DNA of 64,000 nt from Plasmopara viticola (GCA_001695595.3 MBPM02000024.1:372001-436000); one strand, 5' to 3'. Counted from the first letter of the stretch, positions 11,481 through 23,087 are shown. A program made the numbers and translations. The notes: generated by a model from the sequence alone, not told the origin.

Positions 11481-13316
11481 TCAACAGCTTTTTGTGCTTA
11501 TGCTCCAAAGTTTGCAGAACTGCGAAGCTGAAATAGACTTCGTCATGATGTCGGCCAGCATATCTTGAGTTGAACAGTACTCGACCACCACTTGACTGGC
11601 TTCAACCTTTTCGCGCACAAAGTGGTATTGAATGTCGATGCGCCTAGTGCGCCTTTGAAACTCCGGGTTTTTGGCTAGCACGGTCGAGCCTTGGTTGTCT
11701 TCATTGATCTTGATCGCATTGTCGCTCCTTAATTCGCCGAGTTTGGACAGAAAAGTATTAAGCCACACTGCTTCTTGTGTAGCCTCTGAAAGCGCCATGT
11801 ATTTGGCTTCCGTCGATGAAAGTGCCACTATCCTCTGTTTCTTGCTTCACCAGCTGATTCATCCGCCGTTTAGCTTGAACAAATACCCACTTGTGCTTGT
11901 GCGAGACTGGTTGTCTCCAGCCCAATCTGCATCTGAATAGCCCACTAGCTTAGCGGTGCCAGCACGTGGAAATTCGAGTCCATATGTCTGTGTTGCTTGA
12001 AGATACCGCAGTACGCGCTTGAGAGCTTGCCAGTGTGTTGAACAGGGATCCGACGCAAATTGACTGAGAACACCCACTGCCGCAGCGAGGTCCAGACGCG
12101 TCGCCACCATTAAGTACATGATTGCTCCGACAGCACTCCGGTAAGGCACGTTCTTCATTGTTTCTTCATGTTTGCAGCCGCCTTCGCACATGTTCTTCTT
12201 CAACCTTAGTCCAGGGTCTTGTGGCGTCCTCACAGACATGGCACACTTGATTAATATTGACTTCAGGAAATTTGTTTGCCGCATCGTCACTTGGTCAGCC
12301 TTGTGGTCGCTCTTAATCTCAACACCGAGAAAAAAATTGAGTTCACCAGGATCTGTCATCTCAAACTAATTGCTCAGCATACGCTTAATCGACTCAAGGA
12401 TCTCCTTGTTGCACTAGCGATGATAAGGCCGTCAGCGTTAAGAACCACAAAGGCCATGTCACCATTACCATTCCGTTTGACATACACACAATGGTCCGAG
12501 TCGCACTTGCCGAAGCCAATCTTGATCATGAAATCATCAATGGTTTGATTCCACATGCGAGGAGACTGTTTTAATCCGTACAACGATCGCTTCAGCTTGC
12601 TGTGCCATATAGATGTCTTCATTGAGCATACCATTCAAAAACACCGTCTTCACATCCATTTGATGAAGCGAGAGTATACACCTGGCTGCCAGACTCAGCA
12701 CGATCCGAATCGAGGTTAACTTGGCCACAGGTGCAAAAGTTTTCTCATAGTCGATGCCAGACTTTTGCGAAAAACCCTTTGCAACCAGTCGAGCCTTGTG
12801 TCGCTCAACTTGACCATCTTGGTTCTCTTTGACGCGAAACACCCATCTGCAGCCGATCGCCTTGCGTCTTTTCGGCAGCTGTACAATATCCCAGGTGTCC
12901 TTTTTTAACAGCGAGTTGCACTCCGAGTCGCATGTTTCTTTCCACTTGCTTGCGTTCTTGGATTTCATATCCGACATAAACGTAGTTGGCATATCTCCCC
13001 CTGAATCCATGACGCAAGCCGCCTTAATGTTAAAGCAGTCTTGTGTTGCGGTCGACATATCTTGAACTCCACGACTTTTAGTGAAGTTTGTAGGCCGCTT
13101 AATTCTTGGTATTTCTGTTGCTTTCTCGAGCGATTCATTTCGTTGTTGTCGTTTCCTGCCAACCTCAATGTCGACATCGGAAGTAGTCGCCTCTTCTTCT
13201 TGTGTTTCTTCATCCGTTTCTTCGTCATCTTCAATGACGACCTCTTTATTGCAGTGATCACGCTTCCCAGTGTCAAAAACCATTTTCATAAACTTGGCAT
13301 CGCGACTCACTAGCAC
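11481..13316 (-). pseudogene. copia pol: reverse transcriptase and RNase H, frameshifted
   Basis: Fragments in successive frames on the minus strand match copia RT-RNase H. They include KAIGCRWVFRVKENQDG, RHKARLVAKGFSQKSGIDY and FAPVAKLTSIRIVLSLAA (12.7-12.9 kb), then after a frameshift near 12,600 LKRSLYGLKQSPRMWNQ. The catalytic box reads VVLNADGLIIAS where active elements have YVDD, so the second catalytic Asp is lost. The connection domain (ELNFFLGVEI, YRSAVGAIMYLMVATRLDL) and RNase H (LSSTEAKYMALSEATQEAVW, EDNQGSTVLAKNPEF, DIQYHFVREKVE) follow in a further broken frame. An acidic spacer (around 13.1-13.3 kb) precedes RT, as is usual. Confidence 0.88.
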
Positions 13317-13351
13317 ACGACTGGTTTGTAGTTCCTCAAAACGATACGCTT

Positions 13352-14263
13352 TTACGTATTCGAAATAACGATAAAGCGGCAGCGTACCGACCTTGCATCA
13401 AATTTGGTTTCCTTTTCCTTGGGAACCGTGACAAACACGTGGCAATCAAACACTTTTATGTTTGCCAGCAACGGCTTTTTACCGGTCCAAATTTGGTGAG
13501 GTGACTTGTCGTGAGAAACAGCGCGTGTAGGACAACGATTTTGTAGGAAAACAACAGTCATAATTGCTTCGCCCGATTAAACTTTCGATAGTCCAGCGTG
13601 TTCCATCATGCACCTCGCGCACTCGACCAACGCTCGATTCAAGCGCTCAGCCACTCCATTCAGCTGTGGAGTGTACGGTGGGGTGAACGTTTGAGTGATT
13701 CCCCGGTCACTGCGAAATTTGGCCATTCTGTGCGAAGTATATTCTCCACCATTGTCACTGCGAAGCGACTTGGCTCGATATCCGGCCTGTGTTTCAGCAA
13801 GCGCAACATATTCAGCAAATTTGGCCGCAACTTCGGATTTGTTGCGCAACAAGTATACCATACAGAGGTGTGATTTGTCGTCAATAAATGTGACGAAGTA
13901 TCGCTTTCCACTAAAAGCAGGCGTCTGCATGTGGCCACAAACATCACTGTAAATGACCTCCAGCACTTGTTTCGCACGGTTAGGCGATGACTTGATGTAG
14001 CTTGTACGAGTTTGTTTGCCAAGCGAACATCCGTCACACACCTCCCACTGCTTAACAGACGCAATGTCAATACCACTTTCATACTTCATCATGGCATCCA
14101 ATCCACTAAAGCCTATGTGACCAAGTCGAAGGTGCCAGAGGTACGAATTGGTGTCCCCATGGCATCCCATAGAATTTGTCCCATTTGCCATCTCAGCTGA
14201 AATCGGTGTCATGCAGAGCTTAAATAACACTTTTCCTTTGCGAGCACCAAGCTTCCAACGCAA
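13352..14263 (-). pseudogene. copia integrase, frame broken
   Basis: The zinc-binding HHCC module (WHLRLGHIGFSGLD then CDGCSLGKQTRTSY) is followed by an rve core with Asp in YSDVCG, Asp in RSDNGGEYTS and Glu in NGVAERLNRAL, so all three catalytic acids are present. The open frame runs 14263-13577. Continuation (13561-13352: IWTGKKPLLANIKVFDC) is in another frame. The core looks well preserved compared with the RT, but it cannot be translated as one polyprotein. Confidence 0.87.
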
Positions 14264-14429
14264 ACCTTTTGCATCGGCCGAGCAACCGTCTCGCTAAAAA
14301 GTAACTGGTCCGACATCCTTCGTAGAACGGCCCACTGGAAACAAATTTCGCAGTAACTTTGGAATGTGCTACAGACCTGTAAGCACACCTTTCTTGACTC
14401 CACGTGGTGTTTGCATTGACATAACTATG

Positions 14430-14754
14430 TCACCCATTTCAACTGCTTAAACAACACCGTCATCAGCAAGGTGTACGTTCACCGGAGATATGGCCTTGTA
14501 GTTGATCATATAGTCTTTCGAGTGCGTCATATGCTGAGTTGCACCCGAGTCTACCAGCCAAACACTGCTTGATTTGGAAGCACTTGCGCCTCCCACCGAA
14601 AACAGAACTCGCTAGAATCATCTTTAACTTGTGCGATATTCGCTCGCTGCGGCCTTTGTCGCTCCGCATTATCTCGAATTCGCACGGGACACTTGGCAAT
14701 CCAATGACCTTGTTCCCCACAGTAATGGCAAGACCCACTTGTATTTGCCTGCAC
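14430..14754 (-). pseudogene. copia gag zinc knuckle and protease remnants
   Basis: A CCHC knuckle (CHYCGEQGHWIAKC, near 14,700-14,740) is followed after a frame change by the aspartic protease active site VWLVDSGATQHMTHS (near 14,510-14,560). This is the normal order of copia gag-pol. Confidence 0.8.
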
Positions 14755-14953
14755 AGGACGTCCTTTGCGCTTGATGCTGTCTAATCCATGAACGCTTGCC
14801 CGTGGTTGTGCGCGGCTCCATAGATGCCGCCACCTTGTCCTTTGCGTTTCATGTTCTCATGTAGTACCCGCTACGTCACGAGCTCCCACGTCAACGAATC
14901 ACCACGTGACTCCAGTGCTGTGATGAGAAATTGGTACGATTCACTCAAACTGC

Positions 14954-15466
14954 TCAAAAGCGTATGACCAAGTCGTCCACGCTAACTGGAGCCCAGATCG
15001 CATCAAGTTGCTCCGCTAGTGTCTTTGACTTGTTAATGTGCTGGAGCACATCATCACCTTTATCCATTGTTGCTGTCAGGAAACGTCGACGAAGAAAGAG
15101 TCGATTGGCGAGGCTCTTCTTCTCGAAATGTCCTTCGAGCGTTGACCATGCATCATGCGCGCCAGTCGCTGAACGAACCAGTGGCAGCTGCGAATCTTCC
15201 ATATCAAGATTGATGATCGCAAGCGCCTTGCGTGATTTCCTCTTAAAGGTTCCTTGGTCCAGCGAAGTGACGCATTGCTCCAACTTGATCTCGCCACTTG
15301 CCACGTTCCAGAGATTCTTCTCCTCCAACACCATCTGCATCTTAAGTTTCAAATTGTGGAAGTTGATGCCGTTGAACTTGTTATTTCGGCTTGGAGTAGA
15401 CGCGTCCATGGTGGCGAAGGCAGAGTCAGGGGGCGGGAAGGCAGAGTCGGCGAGGCTTGGGCTCAT
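14954..15466 (-). pseudogene. copia gag (UBN2/Retrotran_gag-type), frameshifted
   Basis: The minus strand reads the gag-like NKFNGINFHNLKLKMQMVLE, followed by WSTLEGHFEKKSLANRLFLRR and INKSKTLAEQLDAI, typical of the copia gag domain. Likely start is the Met at about 15409 (MDAST) or the one at 15466, whose ATG lies inside the primer-binding site. The frame closes at 14954, just after a T-run. One base off, it continues as LLSSLSESYQFLITALESRG, so a single-base loss at the run explains the break. Confidence 0.8.
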
Positions 15467-15470
15467 AACT
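15456..15470 (-). other. Primer-binding site (half-tRNA initiator Met type)
   Basis: The element strand reads AGTTATGAGCCCAAG directly after the 5' LTR. It is complementary to the anticodon stem-loop (GGGCUCAUAAC) of eukaryotic initiator tRNA-Met, not to a tRNA 3' end. Drosophila copia has GGTTATGGGCCC in the same place. Confidence 0.7.
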
Positions 15471-15744
15471 AATTGAAAAAGTTGCTTGGGCACTAGCTGG
15501 CAAAATGCAAAGTGAATATATTAATTGAGTCCTTAGCTCGCAACTATATGCTACCTCTTAGCCAGTAATTTATCCAAGCCAATCAGAACGACTTACAATC
15601 CGGGCGCAATCATCTTCTCATCCCAAAACCAATCTTTTGCCCATCTTGAACCCGCTCCTTCAAGCTGTCATCATTTGTTTGCAGTTACCGGTAGTCGCTG
15701 GTCGAGGCGTTTCTTCGCCAGTCTCTTCGACAACATACTCAACA
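15471..15744 (-). repeat. 5' LTR of the copia element
   Basis: Counterpart of 11191-11468. On the element strand it starts TGTTGAGTATG at 15744 and ends TTTTTCAATT beside the primer-binding site. It is followed by the GAGCC target duplication at 15745. Confidence 0.88.
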
Positions 15745-15749
15745 GAGCC

Positions 15750-16876
15750 CATATGCATCAGCGATCTATAATACAATTTTCTTTGCAAGAAGACGAGCAC
15801 ACTAGATTATAACTTGACGCTCGCCAAAATAACAGCACTCGATACACCAGGACTCCGGCTTGATAACCTAAATCTTATGATTTAAAAAAAAACTCTTGTC
15901 GACGCCACTATAATCTTTTACTTTCGTCCACGCAGTCCTCTTCTTTTGGTATGTTCAAAACACTTACTCGGTGTGATTTTAGAACAAACATCAAACGATG
16001 CTTTCGGTAGACAGAGTTAGCACCTAAGCGATAATGATCTGGGCAGTTTCACCAAAATTTAGTAATTTAGCAATAGGAAAAGTTTAAATTCCATTACATT
16101 TACATGTTATGACGATCAGGCCCCAGTCTATACTTACTTCGAAATAGGCATAAATGTAGATCTTAGAGTGTCCGACTTTACCTTTCAGCAAAATAAGCAT
16201 CCTCGTGAAAATATTTATATCATTTGAGACACCTTGATGCTTTGTGGAATTTCACCGCTAGCTGATGAGGTGGTAAAAGTTCCTTGATTGAAACTATTCA
16301 AAGTCTTGAACCTCTCGCAGCCTTGAGTTTTTTACGTTGCTCAGTCGATTGATTTTCTTACAACGGCGTTGACAAGTCAAACTCTTTCAGCACTGCAGAT
16401 CGTCATGGCGATGTGAGCCACAAAAAATAACCGGTAGATTGTTTGTGGCTCATAAAGCAAGGCCGGACTTTCTGAATAATTTTTTTGACCGAATGTAACC
16501 CAATCCGATCGTCCACACTATTTCAAGCTTGCCTGCTATCTCAGAATACCGTTTGCGCAGACCATCGTCTAGTTTCGATCTATCTAAGCCAGCCTCTCGA
16601 CACGACTTTTCGATATAAGGGTAAATTTAGAACCGCTCAACAACTGACTGCTAATTTGACGACGCAACACTCGACCAACTTTTGGCGGAAGCCAACGTGT
16701 TTCAGCCGCCAACGTTCAAACTATATTGATAAAAGCAATAGCACAGGTTATTACCTCAAGATTAGTTCGGACCAGCGCAACGTGGCGTGTCATCATTAGT
16801 TGAAAATTTATGTCATATCACTTCTCGCTTCTCCCTCCCTTCTTCTACGTTCCAGAATCTGCCGCCTCGAGGAAAG
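15750..16876. other. Gene-free stretch, 1.1 kb
   Basis: AT-rich with no recognisable coding or RNA feature. The end should contain the former promoter of the CRN pseudogene. A CT-rich tract lies at about 16822-16853. Confidence 0.45.
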
Positions 16877-17245
16877 ATGGTAAAGCTCTTTTGTGCGATC
16901 GTTGGTGTGGCGGGCAGCGAGTTTCCAGTGGACATCGACGAGAGTCGGTCGGTGGGGGACTTGAAGGAGGCGATCAAGGCTTAGAATCCAAGCAAGTTGA
17001 AGGACGTTGGTGCCGACCAGCTGCAGCTCTCCCTTGCGAAGACGGAGGGCGGCGCGTGGCTTGATAGGGCTGTCGCGGCAGCTGTGGCGCCCGATCAACG
17101 TGGACACCCGCAAAGCTGCGTGCAGATATATCCCACACTGTGGATCAAGAATTTCCAGCACTTTGGCGATAATTCCCAACCGGGTGAAGGCCAACTTCAC
17201 GTGCTGGTGGTGGATCCGGTGCGTGCCGTGGAGGATGGCACATAG
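16877..17245 (+). pseudogene. Crinkler (CRN) effector N-terminal domain, broken by in-frame TAG
   Basis: Translation from 16877 begins [20 protein letters not shown] and [10 protein letters not shown], the N-terminus of the secreted oomycete Crinkler effectors. It stops at codon 36 (TAG, 16982-16984). The same frame then continues with DQLQLSLAK, the LFLAK translocation-motif region, reading LSLAK here. It goes on through GGAWL and FQHFGDNSQPGEGQLHVLVVDP, matching the HVLVVVP motif that ends the CRN N-terminal module. A second stop follows at 17243-17245. The middle (about 17070-17145) drifts from the family, consistent with compensating indels. CRN proteins enter plant cells and act there through variable C-terminal domains. 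This copy cannot make the full protein without readthrough. Confidence 0.88.
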
Positions 17246-18110
17246 AGCCCGAAGGATTTGTCTGCCGTGGATCCTCAAGTTCAATCGAAAATGTAAAAGT
17301 CAATTGTCAGAGTTTTCTCAGAAGGTGCATGCTCAGGAACAGCAGTGGTTGTAGCTCTAACGTCGATGCACTTGTATCTGCCGACGAACTTGCACCTGTG
17401 GGACGACGACCCCTTCATTGTTCACTTGAGTGCTGACTTTACGAAGGAAGTCAAATGGTTTCTGAGACGCCACCCCTGGATGAAAACAAGTGGAAGGAAA
17501 AGGAAGGCCACCAATGTAAAGGACGCCGATGTTGCAAAGCAACCACGTCGTAAATCTTCATGGACGGCAGCGATAAAATCGTCAGCTAGATCTGACAAAC
17601 CTCAAGTTGTGGTGGAGCAGCTCCTATTGATTGGACTAAGCTGGAAGAAGTCCACCGATTCAGGCTTGACAGTGGCACATGCTGGCGTAGTTCGGCTGCG
17701 TTCGACTTCGCAAACTTTGAAGTTGCTCTGCCACGAGATAACGAGCTTGTCCAATGTACAATATCCCTCAAGGCGAATGACCCGATGAGTGTTGACGTAA
17801 TCGACTTCCTTGGTACTTTTGAAGATCAAGCTTTTGATCATGCTTACGCCATCATTCCAGCTCATTTCATCGGTTGAAGCGGAGATCAAATATCTCTTTC
17901 ATCTTTGTCAGCTCCTGGTGTATCTAGAAGCGCGATTGTGTGCATCAAAAGGGAAGTACCAGTGGGATATTTTGGTGGTGGACTTGATGGCTCAGCGAAG
18001 AACGAGCAGTATCAATTCTATGGCTACACAATTCAAGGAGTACTCTCCGAATTACCGTCTTCGTTTCCGCCAGATACCAAAGTTGAAACAAAGGATGAGC
18101 TGTAGTCTGT
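17246..18110 (+). pseudogene. Decayed coding tail after the CRN module, family not recognised
   Basis: Coding-like sequence continues downstream in changing frames. One frame from about 17,600 to 17,874 reads FDFANFEVALPRDNELVQC, DPMSVDVIDFLGTFEDQAF and AYAIIPAHFIG, then a stop. The segment 17,875-18,105 reads SAIVCIKREVPVGYFGGGLD, EQYQFYGYTIQGVL and ends ETKDEL. Upstream of 17,600 the frame is broken several times. By position it could be the CRN C-terminal effector domain, but I do not recognise it as a named CRN subdomain, and a separate dead gene is equally possible. The terminal KDEL resembles an ER-retention signal, probably by chance. Confidence 0.4.
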
Positions 18111-18399
18111 ATACAGTGCCATGTAGTGAATGCATCTACGAGTATCTTTTTATATCTGTGCTGAGCTCATTGGTCGCGATCATTTGGTTGTGATGGTGAA
18201 TTCCGTTTGAAGAGTCACCAAATAATTAATGCTTATTTCTGATAAATATAAAGTTATTAATATACTACTGAAGACGGCATCGGTGGACCATCGAATTTGA
18301 AGAATCGAGCAAAAAATTGTTGGCGTAATTAAGTGCGCAGCTTCACCGGGAGCCAAACTATTACCGCTTGAAATGTTTTACCACGTGTAGGAAGGTGTC

Positions 18400-18600
18400 C
18401 ATCTTGATGGGAATTGAAAAAAAACACCACGAGGCTCATAAATTACAACTCGGCGGCCATCTCAGTCCAGAGATGATATACGAATTAGTAAGCACCACTG
18501 TTGGTGGCCCAAACTATGTTTTGTGCGCACATGCGAAAAATGTCAGCGGGCTGAATCCTCTCCAAAATACCAGCGCACCATTGATTTGCGCTGACTGAGG
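18400..18600 (+). mobile_element. Ty3/gypsy integrase zinc-finger relic
   Basis: Across one frame change the plus strand reads HEAHKLQLGGHLSPEMIYEL then WWPKL and FVRTCEKCQRAESSPKYQ. This matches the HHCC zinc-binding domain at the start of Ty3/gypsy integrases (GGHxG, WWPxM, C-x2-C-QR). Nothing intact surrounds it; no LTRs were seen. Confidence 0.6.
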
Positions 18601-19270
18601 TCTCTGACCTTTGGACTATACGCACAATTAAAACGAGTCGCACATCGCTATTTCTCGAAGTCTGTGACTCAGCAACTCTTGCTTCATCAGAGAGCTATTC
18701 AAAACCAAGAAAAATTAAATACATATGAGCCAAGTATTTAAATATTCTGATCAGGCATAAGAATGCGCATTTCAGCGGCAATTTTTCTTGGACTGTGATC
18801 GACAACTACCTGCGATTTTTGTGTTGTGAAAAAAAAAGGCATCATGTATGCTGTATGCAAGCCGGGCTAGATTTAAGCTCACACTTGTACTGGTCACATG
18901 TAACGGGCAGGCTTAAATGAACTAGCGAAACATTTCCACAAACGAAAAATATCGACGCATACAAGTCTCACCACAGGCTTTGCAAAGAGGGGGTCGTGAC
19001 TTTGTACAGACATGATCCCTGGTTAGCGGGATTCCTCTCCTCAATCCTGTCGGTCATTGCAAAAGGTCCCACTTTCGTCTAGATTGTTGAAAAATGTATT
19101 TGTGTAAAAAGAATGTTTTCTTTCTATAAAGAATAATGCTCTTATCGAGAGTGCGGAAATATACTTCCACCTGCCAGTTCGGTCGATGATTGGTCTATAC
19201 TCCTTGTTTTGTCAAGTCGCAAAACCTGCTTATATGAGTGGTTTTCATGAACGAACCCTTCTTTTAACCC
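18601..19270. other. Intergenic, no recognisable feature
   Basis: AT-rich sequence between the gypsy relic and the YME1-type protease gene. No gene, RNA or repeat was identified. Confidence 0.4.
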
Positions 19271-19278
19271 TAAAACGC

Positions 19279-19286
19279 TTCATTTT
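19279..19286 (+). promoter_or_regulatory. Oomycete initiator (Inr)-like element of the i-AAA protease gene
   Basis: TTCATTTT fits the oomycete initiator consensus YTCANTYY and lies about 41 bp before the start codon at 19327, within the usual distance for oomycete transcription starts. Confidence 0.4.
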
Positions 19287-19326
19287 GGGTCCGCACGTCT
19301 CGCCACGCACACTCTACCCCTCCAAG

Positions 19327-21383
19327 ATGTTCACCGTACGACATCTTCTCGAGCACGCGGCGAAACGCTCAGCGCATCAACCTGCATTTCCACGGCACGG
19401 CATGATTCAGAATGTACGTCGTCTTGCTACCCACCACTTTGTGCGTCTATTCATCGCGTATACATTGTGCTTGTACAGCCTTTGCTGCGGCTCTTACCCA
19501 CCACGGGCGCCAAGCGCTCGCTGTTTAGCATTACACAGCGTGGAAAGCACAAGCAGCTCAAGAATTTAGAGCAGTTGGCCAACGCGAATCCGGAGGATCC
19601 GTACGCACAGCTTCGTTTCGTACAGGAACTCAATCGCCACAATTACCCCGCGCTCGTCGTGCGTCGAGTGGAAGAGAATCGCTTTGCGTTGAACGAATCG
19701 GTACAGAAGGAGTACATTAAAGCTTTGGTCAAGACGGGTCGTTTTGACGCTGTCGACCTGTCGCAACTGGTGCAATCCACCAATGTCGCTTACAACGCAG
19801 GTCGCCAGATTAGCAGCCTCGCTGCGACCAGTCAGGCCGCGACTAGCCCAAGCTTTAGCCGCAGTTCGCAAGGCTTTTCGGCTCATCACCCAATGTACGT
19901 AGCGATGGTGGAAGGAAGCTTTAAGAGCAACATGTGGAAGACCTTGCGGACGCTTGGCGTGGCGTTTCTCGTCGTGTCGGCGCTGGGCGCGATGCTGGAC
20001 GAAAAGGTTGGCAAGATTGGCTCGGCGTCCAAGATCATGGGCCCCACTGGAAGTGACAAGCGTTTTAGTGACGTGAAAGGAGCGGACGAAGCAAAACATG
20101 AATTGGAAGAGATTGTGCAGTTTCTACGCGATCCGGCGCGGTTTACGCGCCTTGGTGGAAATTTGCCCAAGGGAGTGCTTTTGACTGGTCCACCTGGTAC
20201 GGGCAAGACGTTGCTGGCTCGTGCTATTGCTGGTGAGGCCGGCGTTCCGTTCTTTTACTCGTCTGGCTCTGAGTTTGAAGAAATGTACGTGGGTGTCGGT
20301 GCCCGTCGCGTGCGTGATTTGTTCGAGTCTGCGAAACGGAAGGCACCATGTATCATTTTTATTGATGAGATTGATGCGATTGGGGGAACGCGAAAGTTAA
20401 AGGAGCAGCAGGCCATGAAGATGACGCTGAATCAATTGTTGGTTGAAATGGACGGCTTTGACCAGAACAAAGGCATCATTGTGATTGGTGCCACCAATTT
20501 TCCGGACGTCCTAGACAATGCCTTGATTCGTCCAGGTCGTTTTGACCGACATGTGACAGTGGACTTGCCAGATGTGGCTGGTCGGAAGGAGATTCTCGAC
20601 TTTTACGCTGGGAAGATTCCACTGGGCGACGATGTAGATGTCGACGTACTAGCCCGTGCTACGCCTGGTATGTCTGGTGCAGAGCTTTCGAATCTAGTAA
20701 ATGAGGCTGCGCTTCGAGCGTCGATGAAAAGTGCCGACTTTGTAGATATGGAAGCTTTTGAGTATGCAAAGGACAAGATTCTGATGGGCGCTGAGCGCAA
20801 GTCGGCGCTCATTACACCCGAGTCGGCCAAGCTCACGGCTTACCACGAGGGTGGTCATGCGCTTGTCGCAATAAACACGCCGGGGGCTCACCCAGTGTAT
20901 AAAGCTACAATCATGCCGCGTGGCCAGGCATTAGGTATGGTTTCCCAGCTCCCAGAAGGTGACCAGACGTCTATTTCACGCAAACAGTTGCTCGCTCGAT
21001 TGGACGTGTGCATGGGTGGTCGTGTGGCTGAAGAGTTGAGATTTGGTGAAGATGAAATCACGGGCGGCGCCTCTTCGGACATTCAGCAAGCCACAAACGT
21101 TGCCCGCACAATGGTGACAAAGTATGGGATGAGTCACGACGTGGGTCTCGTCTTTCACGACCTGCGTGGAAACGATACGAGTCCAACTACGCGCAAGACT
21201 ATTGATGACGAAGTCAAGAAACTGTGCGACGCCTCGTACCAGCGGGCAAAGAATATACTTGTGAGTAAGAATGCCGACTTGGAAAAGTTGGCCAAGGCGT
21301 TGCTAGAGTACGAGACCCTGTCAGGTGCTGAAATCGACAAAATCATTAAGGGCGAGCCCCTCGACCGCAAGCCTATCAAATAA
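19327..21383 (+). CDS. YME1: Mitochondrial i-AAA protease, FtsH/YME1-type zinc metalloprotease
   Basis: Two exons: 19327-19413 and 19479-21383, with a 65-bp GT-AG intron in phase 0, giving about 663 residues. Exon 1 supplies [20 protein letters not shown], a basic amphipathic presequence for mitochondria. A single membrane segment ([20 protein letters not shown]) lies before the AAA domain, the one-TM topology of i-AAA enzymes that face the intermembrane space. Walker A is GPPGTGKT (near residue 266), Walker [12 protein letters not shown], the second region of homology [12 protein letters not shown], and the zinc site HEGGH (near 485). All catalytic elements are intact. Known homologues degrade inner-membrane and intermembrane-space proteins. 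A start at 19467 is possible without splicing but loses the presequence. YME1 is a family-level name. Confidence 0.9.
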
Positions 21384-23087
21384 GGTGAGACCAAGCCAAT
21401 GTTAACAAGGGGGACGAGAGAGACAGAGTCGGGTTGGGCGTATAAGGAATAGCCTTTTGTCCTCTCCGACTTCTATGCCTTCTGTGTCATAACTGCACGA
21501 AAATACAGAAACATGAAGGTGCAGCTGTCGCTCAGTGTTGTGCACTTTTCTTCTTGCTGTACTTTTATATGAAGGGTAGAAAACTTTCACACCGAGATTT
21601 TCCAGAAAACAGGCTCTTATCAAAAACATTACGGTCAAACGCTTTGGCCATAATTAGCAAGCGAGGTGGACGCTGTGAATGGGAATATCAAACTTCTCGC
21701 CGGGCGTACGACGCCAGACTTGTATCTGAACGAGGAATCGCTGGTTTGTTGCATCACTGGCTTTTGAGGCCAATTCTTAGCAACCGAAAAGAACGAGCTG
21801 CTTAGTGAAATGCAGTACTCGATACAAAAGCGAGTCGAAGGGATAGTCACAGACACGACCACGAGTCAAAGCATGACGGGATGGTTTATGACAATGCAGG
21901 GCTTGGCCCTCGAAGAAACACGAATGATTGTTACCTTAATCGTAGGCCTTTGAAGCTCACGAAGAAGTTACTATGTTTAAAGCTTACGAAGAACGAGAAG
22001 CGCTTCAAGCTTGCAAATAATGATAAATGAGCATGGAGGATTGAGGTTGTGTGTTCTGAAGTTCTTATTAGCATCGTGAGACTGATGATTTGATGTATAT
22101 TCCGCGTCGGCTGCTTATGTTGTTTCTAATCTCTGTGTGGATCTTGACGTAAATGTAACCCAGAACCGTCAGCTGTCGGTCCGACATATGCAAAATTGTT
22201 TATTAGACTCATACGTCCTTGTTGCAATCACTTGAAAAGCTTCGTGCTCAGCTTAAATAACAATAACGTCAGCAATCCATTGACAGTCGCTATCGCTAAA
22301 CGAATATTTTTTTTATAAGTTCGTCAAACGAGCGCCGTGCTTGCTATTGAATCTCGCTGACGTCTCGAATTTAGCAGTCCATCGCAAAATTCCCGCCGAT
22401 CGCAAGGCTCGCCGAAGACATATTCATGCTTTGAAAGAAAGGGAACAAAGGCTTCACGCGATCCAAATCTGTCGACAATGCCAACTTGTTTCGTTGCAAA
22501 CCTCTTAGATTCTAAGCACGCTATCTGTGAATAGAAGTATCACAGCTCCAGGCTTTAAAAGCAAGAGGTGTTACCTTTCTTTCTTGCTCCAAATGTGCGT
22601 TTACACTGACAATGAACGCTGATAGGCGGCGACACCAGCGTGCAAAGTGGCAACGTATCGACAGAAGGAGGCAACTTTATAGTGACCACACGACTCGAAA
22701 CGACTTTGCTTCATAGATCTTGTGACTGGTCTGGTCGACAAGCACGCTTGAATCCTTCTTTTGCGCGGAATGCCGAATACTATAGACAATCAATGGAAGC
22801 TTCCCTTCCACAGGGAAGTTTCGTATTTAGAGCTATCATTTTCTTGTCAAGAGATTTTCCTCAAGCGAGTGAATCGAGCGAATTTGTACGTTTGTCTTCT
22901 TCAGTTAACTCAAGTCATTTGAAGCAGCAGTTGGAGATTTGCGTGGCTGATAAGAGATGAAAAAAGCATATCCTTAGACAACAATAGATTCGCGATCGTT
23001 ATTATCTTGAATTAAACCTTTACTTAGGTTCGCAACTGCTACGTCCGTTCGTGATCAAGATCGGCATCAAGTGGTCATACTACATCA
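21384..23087. other. Gene-free stretch, 1.7 kb
   Basis: No gene family is recognised; short frames such as 22640-22960 (+) look random. A short repeat GCTTACGAAGAA(C/G)..GA recurs near 21,950-21,995. The 3' end must contain the dynein promoter and leader. Confidence 0.4.

Larger units (their letters stand above)
11191..15744 (-). mobile_element. Ty1/copia LTR retrotransposon, structurally complete, coding-dead
   Basis: The 4.55-kb element is oriented on the minus strand. LTRs of about 275 bp flank gag, zinc knuckle, protease, integrase, reverse transcriptase and RNase H in copia order (integrase before RT). A perfect 5-bp duplication (GAGCC) lies at 11186-11190 and 15745-15749. Next to the right-hand (5') LTR the minus strand reads AGTTATGAGCCCAAG, complementary to the anticodon arm of initiator tRNA-Met. 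This is the half-tRNA priming known for Drosophila copia. A purine-rich GTGGGAG tract abuts the 3' LTR. The two LTRs differ at roughly one site in seven plus several indels, so the insertion is old. Coding is broken by several frameshifts and stops, and the RT active-site YVDD reads NADG. Confidence 0.92.

Noticed and set aside
16808..17284. 158-codon minus-strand frame over the CRN region
   Set aside because: The plus strand carries clear CRN motifs, and the antisense translation matches nothing.
18050..18105. C-terminal KDEL as an ER-retention signal
   Set aside because: The frame is a fragment of a broken gene without a signal peptide; four residues can match by chance.
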